DNA of 5,861 bases from JAUXFK01 sp034189035 (GTDB taxonomy: Bacteria > Desulfobacterota > UBA8473), in contig JAXHVA010000189.1 in NCBI GenBank assembly GCA_034189035.1, positions 1-5,861 of the forward strand, written 5' to 3'. A model generated the notes under the pieces. The model was not told the origin of the DNA. It made no database searches and saw only the letters and a program-made list of their open reading frames with translations. The translations under genes were made by a program, and so were the position numbers. Of the stretch, positions 1 to 5,861 are shown in pieces. Position 1 is the first letter of the stretch. Each line of letters begins with the position of its first letter.

Positions 1-9
1 GAGACAACT

Positions 10-79
10 CGCAGGATTGGTTTTCCATGCAAAACTGGACCCCTCATGAGTCCACGGAACACGGAAAACCAATCCTGCG
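10..79. repeat. 17-bp perfect inverted repeat (hairpin with 36-nt loop)
   Basis: Positions 10-26 and 63-79 are exact reverse complements (arm CGCAGGATTGGTTTTCC). The 36-nt loop holds a second small stem, TGGAC at 36-40 with GTCCA at 50-54, around the palindrome CTCATGAG (43-50). No run of T follows either arm, so it is not a typical intrinsic terminator. No flanking target duplication is visible. It could be a folded transposon end, two facing IS ends, or a mobile palindromic repeat. The pairing is seen directly; its role is unknown. Confidence 0.8.
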
Positions 80-141
80 GATCATCTTGACAAAATTAAC
101 GATTTGGCTCGAAGGCCATAACTATTATCAAATTGCTCAAA

Positions 142-246
142 ATGATTAGTATCTTTCTAACTCTAACCGTGCTCTTTGCAGGTTATGTGCCGGGCATAAC
201 TGCGGCAGAGGTTCATCAAAAACCACCGCCAGGGCGAGAGGGATAA
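142..246 (+). CDS. Possible short secreted peptide or stump of an exported protein
   Basis: This 34-codon frame begins MISIFLTLTVLFAGYVPG and continues ITAAEVHQKPPPGREG before TAA. It looks like a signal peptide: a hydrophobic core of about 14 residues, a Pro-Gly turn, and a small-residue site ending in TAA before Glu. Positive charge at the N terminus is missing from the ATG at 142. It would be supplied by starting at the in-frame TTG at 133, which adds Leu-Leu-Lys. No good Shine-Dalgarno sequence is visible before either start. After the putative cleavage site only about 13 residues remain, so this is either a stump cut off by rearrangement or a chance frame. The stop lies in a tandem GGATAAAA GGATAAAA repeat (241-256). 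No family is recognised. Confidence 0.3.
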   Translation: MISIFLTLTVLFAGYVPGITAAEVHQKPPPGREG

Positions 247-651
247 AAGGATAAAAGTGACAGGCAAATAATACTTTTTAATCGGTTCATAGCTTTCTAC
301 TCCGGCTTCCCTCAGACGGTCTTTCACGATTCCGCCCTTGCATTCGGCCAGTACTTTTGCTATGTCTCACGACATTACAGGGTTCTCAAACAGGGGACTC
401 TTAACCCATAAGCTCATGGCTGTGGCGAGCGTACACAATTTGACTTTATTTCTAACCATACCAATTTTCTCTTCTGAAAAGAGTCGACACCGTTATCAGG
501 ACTTAAGAGAAGACTCCTAACAGGATGTTTTATTGGATTCAACAGCCGACATAATGCCAAAGGTTTGTTTAACAATCGTTACAAATCTACAATCTGTTAA
601 GAAGAATGCTATCTCCAAAAATTGGTGTGACATATCTGCTTCAATCTCATT
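247..651 (-). pseudogene. Degraded coding remnant, possibly NifX-like (Mo-Fe cofactor-binding domain)
   Basis: One minus-strand frame carries protein-like text broken by stops. Downstream of 651 it reads EIEADMSHQFLEIAFFLTDC then RFVTIV, with stops near 517-519, 490-495 and 367-369. It resumes as DIAKVLAECKGGIVKDRLRE and AGVESYEPIKKYY. The pattern of a helix, a Cys-containing turn and a hydrophobic strand, followed by a Leu-x-x-(Ala)-Gly-Val/Ile segment, loosely resembles dinitrogenase cofactor domains (NifX/NifB C-terminus, PF02579). That match is from memory and weak. It lies just downstream of the metal-binding protein remnant, in the same direction, and shares the same state of decay. It could instead be an unrelated protein, or the resemblance could be chance. 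Confidence 0.28.
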
Positions 652-694
652 CGTTCAGGAATTGTTACAATACCTGACAATTTATGGATGGATA

Positions 695-1626
695 CTATTT
701 AAACACGATTCTCAGGTTCTCAACATTCTGCCTTATGAGCATTAAATAAACACTTTGCTCTGGTTACCGTACGGATCAAAAAACAATACTTCGTATGCCT
801 ATGTCTGTGAGCTTTCTAACTGTACTGTAACTCGATGAGGTTCATCTTCCCAGATCATCTATTGTGCTTTGTAAGTAGTGAGGATATTATTTATTTCTTG
901 CCAGCCTTTTTCATCAGGTACATGATCAGTCTCCCAATGAAGGCTATTAAGGTTTAAGGAGTAGCGTTCTTAAAGATACTGGTAAACAGGGTGAGAGGCG
1001 AGAAGCGGTAGAGTCTCTTTGCCTTGTGTTATCTCGAGAATGCTCTGACCAAGGTCAAGGAGGTCTTTTTTAAGAAAATTAAAGTTTGTGGTGAATTTTG
1101 ATTCATAGCTGGGCAGAAATTTTACCATTGCATTTTTAATAACCAGGGCCTGCTGCAAAGCAAGTTGCGGATTCAACCATGTAGTAAATGCTACGTAAAT
1201 GCTACACCTGCATGAGTGTGTTCACCTTCGTTTCCGTGGGTGTGAGTAACATTGTCTTCCAATTTGAACCAGTCTGATCGGAATTTGTGAGAGGTATTTA
1301 CTATCTTTGATAAAGGTAAAGCGATCTTTTCTCTCCATTTGGCATAATGAGCTCCATTGAGCATAATGAAATCTGTCCTTTGATACGAACTGATAGTTTG
1401 ATTGTCAGGCATCCAAAACGCAGGGTCTTCATCATAAGGAGCAGGAAACAATACTGATACTTTGTCTTGTGCAATTCGTTCAGTAAAAATACTGAAGAGG
1501 GTAATTGACAACGCAAAACTGTTTGAGGCTTTTTCTGTTAGAAGAGGAATCAGCTCCTTGAGAATGTTTTACCGGCAGATGCACCATTAATCCAGCCAAT
1601 AATAACCAGATGATTTTAGCCTTCAT
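695..1626 (-). pseudogene. Metal ABC transporter substrate-binding protein (TroA/ZnuA type), disrupted
   Basis: In the intact state this is a periplasmic Zn/Mn-binding protein of about 310 residues, normal for PF01297. It starts at ATG 1626 with signal peptide MKAKIIWLLLAGLMVHLP, preceded by a strong ribosome site. Family landmarks appear in order across frames: VVNYPLQYF, TERIAQDKVSVLFPAP, LNGAHYAKW, a His-rich loop (THTHGNEGEHTHAG) leading to FTTWLNP, SHPVYQYL, MIWEDEP and FFDPYGN. The last text, RQNVENLRIVFK, ends at TAG 697-695. The damage is a +1 slip in the A5 run (1485-1489, + strand), an 11-bp tandem duplication (1184-1205), TAA at 972-970, TAG at 861-859 in the position of a Trp before Met-Ile-Trp, TAG at 801-799, and a frameshift near 742-746. 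It lies 93 bp downstream of the permease gene. The product cannot be made whole. Confidence 0.85.
1184..1205. repeat. Exact 11-bp tandem duplication that breaks the binding-protein gene
   Basis: GTAAATGCTAC occurs twice back to back (1184-1194 and 1195-1205). On the coding (-) strand, removing one copy restores the frame from GVAFT directly into TWLNPQLALQQ, the expected family sequence just after the His-rich metal loop. With both copies the frame meets TAG at 1193-1191. Replication slippage or a short insertion footprint would explain it. Confidence 0.9.
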
Positions 1627-1630
1627 TCTC

Positions 1631-1640
1631 TCTCCCTCCT
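1631..1640 (-). promoter_or_regulatory. Strong Shine-Dalgarno for the metal-binding protein
   Basis: The coding strand reads AGGAGGGAGA just before ATG 1626. This purine-rich site fixes the start at 1626, not at the in-frame ATG 42 bp upstream (1668). It also places the signal peptide at the very N terminus. Confidence 0.75.
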
Positions 1641-1719
1641 CTATTTTCTTAACAATTGTCCCTTTCACTCTGTAAATGTTTGGCAGGTATTTCTATAAAA
1701 GTATGAAAAGTTATCCACT

Positions 1720-2850
1720 CTAAAGTCGTATGCCTAGAATCAGCTCTTCGGCAAATTGAGTAGTAAGCCAGGAAGCATGACCAGCAATCAAAGCACTTAC
1801 GGGAAGAATAATGAAAAGCTCCAAAGCTTGAAGCCAAAATATAGTTCCCCGACTGCAACCGATTAAGAAAATTGTTTCCATCTCCTTTTTACGCAGCCTC
1901 AAAGACAGAAGCACTACTAGTAAAAGAAAAAGAGCCGTAGAAACAGTAACAAAAACATGGTTTGTATCAATATGCCTCTTCGCTTTTAATACCATGCCCA
2001 TCATCTCCTGTACTACGGAAAAAGGTAGCAAGGCCTTAAGTACAGCACTATCGCTGTTATATTTTCCTCGAAGAAGTGCCAGTAATTTTCTGCCGTTGGG
2101 AACAACTATGATGGCTGTGATGGGCAAATGATCCAGATCAGCGTGAAAATGAAAAGAATCGATATTTTTTTGGTTGATTTCCTGAAAATGAAGCAGTGAC
2201 GCATTTGCAGAAACGCTGTTTTCTGTCCGATTCAGTATCACATCATCGCCGGCTTTTCTCACATCCATGTGCCCATGTCCGGTACCTGCAATAATCCAAG
2301 CAGTCTTTGTATCCACAAACACAGCATCGTCATCAACCGTATCAGTTGCCGCCAGTATTCCCCGTACATGCATGCGAAGAGGATATTCACCGGCAATATC
2401 AAAGACATTTAGTGGATCAGAAATGAGTTTATCTCCGGGTTTTAATTTCAAGTCTTCCCCTACACGTGCGCGGACAATACAATCGCCCAATAATGTCAAT
2501 GTCTCACCCCGTGCAATCTCTAAAAAACGAAATGACAAATAGTCAATGGTTGTTCCCACTATCGGATATTTTTTTCGTGCAGTAACCTTGATGTATAGAG
2601 GAATGGGTAATCCCGGGTCCGTTTCAAGAATCTCTCTCAGATCAGCAGTTTTTACTTCTTCCCCAATTCTGTTGCTGAAATAAAGTTCATGGAGGACCAA
2701 ATCAAATTTACTGCCTTTGGGGCCGATAACCAAAGGGGTAGTCTTTGCCCGAACACCGAGTTGGACATCAATTTTTTTGATCAGCCATTTCGTGGCAAAT
2801 GGAAGGTACAAGGTTAAAGTGATACAGATCAAAAGAACTGTAGTCTTCAC
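1720..2850 (-). CDS. FtsX/MacB-type ABC transporter permease (5' end interrupted by a stop)
   Basis: The open frame has 376 codons from a GTG at 2850. The original start was probably ATG 2898: MKNKLLLAW, then TAA (2871-2869), then YIRYHKVKTTVLL runs on in frame. So codon 10 is now a stop and only about 16 cytosolic residues are lost if GTG 2850 is used. The layout is a first membrane segment (TTVLLICITLTLYLPFA), a long periplasmic domain of about 240 residues, then two or three membrane segments at the C terminus (FVTVSTALFLLLVVLLSL; FWLQALELFIILPVSALIA). The segment RKKEMETIFLIGCSRG between them is the usual cytoplasmic loop of FtsX-family permeases. The periplasmic part holds GTGHGHMD and SFHFHADLDHLP, possible metal ligands (inference). 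The C terminus ends naturally at TAG. It follows the ATPase gene, its expected partner. Confidence 0.85.
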   Translation of the reverse strand: MKTTVLLICITLTLYLPFATKWLIKKIDVQLGVRAKTTPLVIGPKGSKFDLVLHELYFSNRIGEEVKTADLREILETDPGLPIPLYIKVTARKKYPIVGTTIDYLSFRFLEIARGETLTLLGDCIVRARVGEDLKLKPGDKLISDPLNVFDIAGEYPLRMHVRGILAATDTVDDDAVFVDTKTAWIIAGTGHGHMDVRKAGDDVILNRTENSVSANASLLHFQEINQKNIDSFHFHADLDHLPITAIIVVPNGRKLLALLRGKYNSDSAVLKALLPFSVVQEMMGMVLKAKRHIDTNHVFVTVSTALFLLLVVLLSLRLRKKEMETIFLIGCSRGTIFWLQALELFIILPVSALIAGHASWLTTQFAEELILGIRL

Positions 2851-2898
2851 TTTGTGGTAACGAATATATTACCAGGCAAGAAGAAGTTTATTTTTCAT

Positions 2899-3100
2899 GA
2901 AAGGAATTTTCCCTAATAGTCTCCTCAAGTCCTTGCACCCAAACTGAACAAAACGATCCGAATAGAAAATCAGATTAGGCCCAGGATGAAGGTTGCGGAT
3001 CAATCATTAAAAATCAATGGGTCACCATTGTTGAACTCTTCCTGTTGACTTATACAACTCTGCTCTTAATGTATCCGCTACTCTGAGGAAAGGTAAATAA
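2899..3100. other. 202-bp gap between ATPase and permease genes, nothing recognised
   Basis: Partner ATPase and permease genes of this kind usually abut or overlap, so a 202-bp gap is unusual. The + strand holds a stretch open for about 35 codons, including QWVTIVELFLLTYTTLLLMY, which is hydrophobic but has no start signal or recognised family. No terminal inverted repeats or target duplications mark an insertion. The minus strand just before ATG 2898 has only a weak ribosome site. The gap may be a decayed insertion or scrambled intergenic DNA. Confidence 0.4.
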
Positions 3101-3108
3101 TTACCTTT
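3089..3108. repeat. Small AT-rich hairpin over the ATPase stop codon
   Basis: AAAGGTAA (3089-3096) pairs with TTACCTTT (3101-3108) around a 4-base loop. It overlaps the TAA stop (3103-3101) of the ATPase remnant. The stem has only two G-C pairs and no long T run follows, so a terminator role is doubtful. Confidence 0.4.
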
Positions 3109-3762
3109 GCCGAAATGATTCAAAATATATAATTTTCTCAAAGTGGTCAAGAAGTGTCATATCATGAGTTAGGATAATTAATGTTGCCTTGCTTTTGTGA
3201 GCATGTTCAAAGAGAAGGTCAAGGATGCGTGCTTTGTTTTTTGGATTGAGATTGCCTTTTGGTTCATCAGCCAGAAGTAGATTAGGCGCAGGCAAAAGCG
3301 CGCGGCATATTGCCACCCTTTGCTGTTCCCCTTGGGAAAGCTCATGAATCATACTATTGAGTTTGCAGGAGATTCCCATGGAATCAATGAGTTCGACAAC
3401 CTTACTTCTCACTGAATCAGTCAATGAGAGTGAGTGGTTTATACGATAGAGAAGCAAAATGTTCTCTCGCACATTCAGATGTTCCACGAGGCGGAAATCA
3501 TGGAATATATATCACATCCGGCGCATACGGAAATCTCTCTTTTGGGCATCAGTCAGTGTATTAAAAAAAACACTTCAATGTTGATCTGACCATTTTGAGA
3601 GTTGAGGATGCCAGAGAGGAGCTTAAGGAGAGTTGTTTTTACTAATCCGCTTGGTCCAACAAAAGCCACATACTCGCCTGACTCAATCTGAAGTTCCGGT
3701 ATAGAAACTCGAAATCTGTTGATCTTGTATTGAAATTCCAGCAACTCTACCCGAATAATCAT
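3101..3762 (-). pseudogene. MacB/LolD-type ABC ATPase, disrupted and catalytically damaged
   Basis: The ATP-binding subunit partners the FtsX permease. Starting at ATG 3762 it reads SGEYVAFVGPSGLVKTTLLK (Walker A region). It then slips frame in an 8-base T run (3563-3570, + strand A8) and continues as NTLTDAQKRDFRMRRM. A TGA follows (3514-3512), then YIFHDFRLVEHLNVRENILL. After that it is open through the signature LSQGEQQRVAICRALL, Walker B LLLADEP, KGNLNP and the H-loop LILTHD, to TAA. The length of about 220 codons matches the family. Beyond the frameshift and stop, conserved residues are lost. Walker A has Val where GxxGxGK requires Gly. The Q-loop Gln of FQDFRL-type sequences is His. The usual TGNLDP reads KGNLNP. 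Its start lies 5 bp after the preceding gene's stop, which indicates an operon. Confidence 0.88.
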
Positions 3763-3767
3763 AGTAT

Positions 3768-5582
3768 CTATTTTTTTACTCCAGCGGAACGTATGCCCGT
3801 ACGAAAGAGTACTCTTCTTTCATTCAGTATATAGTAATCAGTAATCTTCTATGCATTCTCTCTGACATTTATTGTAAACAGAGCCTCGTACTCATTTTCC
3901 CGTGTATGAATATGCCCCAATGTTCCACCGTCCCAACTACCCGCCAGAGACATTTGGACTTGAATTGAGGCAGCCCTTCAGAGTCGGAATGAGAATTCAT
4001 CATCTGGCAGTTTACCACTTTGACTTCTTTAACCCGTACAATCGCACCTGATTGTTCTTGCATACGCAATCCGTTTTGGATCTGGAGGAACAATCGATCA
4101 AGCAACTGGCCATCCACATTATGGGTAAGGGCATTGTAGATATCACTTTCCGCTCTAAAATCAAAGGTACGACAAATATTACGCCCCAGTGTTTGAGTCA
4201 GCTCACCAGAATCATCATCCTTAATGGGAGAAGAGTCTGAGAAATGCGATTGAAAAGTAGCATGTTCTAAAGACCAGTAGATCACACCAATTATTAAAAA
4301 AAGGGGAAATCCCGACCATTTGATCACAGGTGCTGTCTGTTTATGTCTGAAGCTTGTAATGCCCATCCACAACAGAGCGCATATGAATGCTCCAATACTA
4401 AAAAGTGGCAAAGAACACTGGTCAGCAAGTTTTGCTTCAGGTACGGTGATGCGATTTTTTTTGGTAATTCCCCTTCCTGAGTCCATTCAAAGTCAGAGGA
4501 TGATCTTCTAAAAAAATGAACAATAGAATCATTATCGTGCACAAAGATAACAGACCGTAAAAAAGGAGCATATGCGTTAAATATGTCCCATTTTATCTGA
4601 ACATGCTTGAGCTAACCTTTAGTGGAATAGGATAATATGACCCCCAGTAGTGCCTGATAGACATTCACACGGGGTTGTTGAGCGTTCTGAGCAAAATAAT
4701 TGATATCTAAGCCAAAGAACTTATATGTTGTACCAAGGGTTTTACGGTGACAACATCGATAACAACAGGATTTCGGTTACTGAAAAATTCCTGAATCTCT
4801 TCTCCCGCAACTTTTTGTTCTTCAACTTCCAGAAAACCATCATTGACCCGCTTGAGTGGCCGCCATTTTTCAAAAGTAAGAAGGGAAATCAATATTTCGT
4901 GTCGAACCTCTTCCCCTGTAATATATATATAAGAGTATAATCCACTGTAACTTATGATACCAAACTGCTCAGGAGTTTGCTGAGCTTTTTGCCTCTGATA
5001 CTCTTTCAGAGTGGGCGCTGATTTTTTAGGAGAGTTTTTCCAGTCAAACCTGATCGTGAACGGTTTTCTTTTTTGAAGTATTACCGGACGTTGAACCAGC
5101 ATACGATCTTGAAATACGACTAATTCCATGACAGCAGGAAGAACTGCATTTTGGCCTCCAAAAGTCTGAGTGAAAGTGATAAAGTTCTGGGAGGTGTGAG
5201 AGGAAATTTAATATGATAGTACACATTGCGAGCAATCAACTCTGACTGAAAAACACCTCTTTTAGGAATACTCAACATATCGACCCGCAACACTTCACCT
5301 TGCATATGTTGACCTTCTTCGTTGCGAATCGTAAAAAACTTCTTCAAAAAATCTTGGTGCTCCTCGGCAGCCTTTTTAATCTCCTCATATGGATATCTAC
5401 TTTCTGCATCAGACGGCAGATTATAATACAAAACCAGATAAACGAGCTTTATCTTCATATTTGCTATTGCTCTGTCCTTGAGAACATTGATTACCAATGA
5501 ACTCATCGAAATCGGATGAGCCCATAAACGACCCGATAGAAAAAAAGACTGCCAGTCCAACAGCACTGAGACATAACAACAT
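3768..5582 (-). pseudogene. Large envelope protein with two central membrane segments, first gene of the operon, disrupted
   Basis: Joined across frames this gives about 600 residues. It starts with a hydrophobic N terminus (MLLCLSAVGLAVFFSIGSFM), then MKIKLVYLVLYYNLPSDAE, YPYEEIKKAAEEHQDFLKKF, FGGQNAVLPAVMELVVFQD, YKFFGLDINYFAQ, NVYQALLGVILSYSTKG and FNAYAPFLRSVIFVHD. Two membrane segments follow (LPLFSIGAFICALLW; FPLFLIIGVIYW), then SDIYNALTHNVDGQLLDRL, GTVEHWG, HIHTRENEYEALF and KITDYYILNERRV. The end is TAG 3770-3768. The lesions are frameshifts near 5495, at 5189-5194, near 4741, in A8 (4455-4462) and in C4 (3915-3918), plus TAG at 4614-4612 and TAG at 3851-3849 in place of the expected Trp (Ala-stop-Lys-Ile-Thr). 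I know no gene name; it resembles uncharacterised proteins found beside such ABC genes. The start is uncertain: the frame is open back to GTG 5690, overlapping the divergent transposase. It could also once have been two genes. Confidence 0.7.
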
Positions 5583-5601
5583 AATTATATTGTTGAACAG
5601 A

Positions 5602-5615
5602 CCCGCTAGCGCGGG
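5602..5615. repeat. GC-rich palindrome upstream of the IS91 transposase
   Basis: CCCGC (5602-5606) and GCGGG (5611-5615) pair around TAGC, with the palindrome CGCTAGCG across the centre. It is much more GC-rich than its surroundings. It sits between the probable start of the envelope-protein gene and the transposase start. It may belong to the end of the IS91 element or be a genomic palindromic repeat. The role is unknown. Confidence 0.55.
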
Positions 5616-5658
5616 GGATTGTAATAGAAGGGCCGTGATAAAAACAGGATAAGTTTTA

Positions 5659-5861
5659 ATGGAACCGACAATACAGAAGATATTCGACACAGGATACGAC
5701 GCTTATCAAGAGAGCCGACGACTTCCAAAGCATGTGAGATATGCATCCCACACTATCAGGGCATGCTGTACTGCGGTATTGGGCGGACATGTTCAGTCAT
5801 GCCCGGATGGTCACTTCCACCGGATCTGGCACAACTCATGCAAACACCGGATGTGTCCCCA
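5659..5861 (+). CDS. IS91-family transposase, N-terminal part (runs off the window)
   Basis: This is the start of a transposase of the rolling-circle (HUH, Y2-type) IS91 family. The first 67 codons are open. After IQKIFDTGYDAYQESRRLPK comes the N-terminal zinc-binding domain (PF14319 type): CCTAVLGGHVQSCPDGH, then IWHNSCKHRMCP at the window edge. The Cys/His spacing and the NSC-x-x-R-x-CP motif are characteristic. The second pair reads CPDGH rather than CxxC, as in many members. An AGGA at 5646-5649, 9 bp ahead of the ATG, supports the start. The catalytic tyrosines lie beyond the window. The frame is clean, unlike everything to its left, so the element is probably a recent arrival. It is divergent from the decayed operon and may have displaced its promoter. 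Confidence 0.88.
   Translation, partial: MEPTIQKIFDTGYDAYQESRRLPKHVRYASHTIRACCTAVLGGHVQSCPDGHFHRIWHNSCKHRMCP

Noticed and set aside
87..128. TTGACA (87-92) as the -35 of a promoter for the short + frame
   Set aside because: No -10-like hexamer lies at 16-18 bp. The nearest, TATTAT at 123-128, is 30 bp away.
338..745. Two + strand open frames of 60 and 70 codons
   Set aside because: No ribosome sites or recognisable protein features. They lie opposite the minus-strand remnant and the 3' end of the binding-protein pseudogene.
1301..1858. Short minus-strand frames overlapping the binding protein and permease
   Set aside because: They are out-of-frame shadows. The conserved family text is in other frames.
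2267..2542. 91-codon open frame on the + strand
   Set aside because: It lies opposite the permease coding sequence, its protein is Ser/Pro-rich without family features, and the minus-strand frame is clearly the real one.
695..5582. Stop codon reassignment or programmed readthrough explaining the broken genes
   Set aside because: All three stop codons interrupt the genes, true gene ends also use TAG and TAA, and the indels and the 11-bp duplication cannot be explained by recoding.
695..5582. All lesions as sequencing error
   Set aside because: The homopolymer indels could be, but the substitution stops, missense loss of ATPase motifs and an 11-bp duplication do not fit a simple error pattern. 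It is still worth checking in reads.
5593..5625. TTGAAC/TGTAAT as a promoter for the IS91 transposase
   Set aside because: The spacing is 21 bp, too long to claim.
1..5861. CRISPR array, tRNA or rRNA genes
   Set aside because: No regularly spaced direct repeats, cloverleaf pattern or recognisable rRNA segments were seen.

Overview
The window looks like AT-leaning bacterial DNA. Every protein with a recognisable family has an envelope or transport layout typical of a Gram-negative (diderm) bacterium: signal peptides, an FtsX/MacB-type permease and a periplasmic metal-binding protein. The start of an IS91-family transposase lies at the right edge. The mix would fit an IS-rich environmental lineage such as the anammox-type Planctomycetes, but that is a guess from general resemblance and nothing in the sequence proves it.

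Layout. Positions 1-80 hold a strong 17-bp inverted repeat. Positions 142-246 (+) could encode a short secreted peptide or the stump of a secreted protein. About 247-651 (-) reads as a badly broken remnant, possibly of a NifX-like cofactor-binding protein. From 695 to about 5582 runs one minus-strand operon, transcribed right to left. Its order is a large protein with two central membrane segments (3768-5582), a MacB/LolD-type ABC ATPase (3101-3762), an FtsX-type permease (1720-2898), and a TroA/ZnuA-type metal-binding protein with a signal peptide (695-1626). At 5659 a transposase of the IS91 family starts on the + strand, divergent from the operon, and runs off the window.

The main message is that the operon is dead or dying. 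Reading across frames restores convincing protein sequence from end to end, interrupted by about eight frameshifts and seven in-frame stops (all three stop codons). One frameshift is an exact 11-bp tandem duplication. The ATPase has also lost the Walker A glycine and the Q-loop glutamine. The permease is the exception: apart from one stop at codon 10 it is open for 376 codons.

When intact, the four genes would pair a mechanotransmission-type (MacB-like) ABC engine with a metal-binding protein normally served by a ZnuB-type permease. The permease itself has a His-rich periplasmic stretch. This suggests a metal-linked envelope system rather than classical ZnuABC import. That role is inferred; the operon composition and its decay are seen directly.
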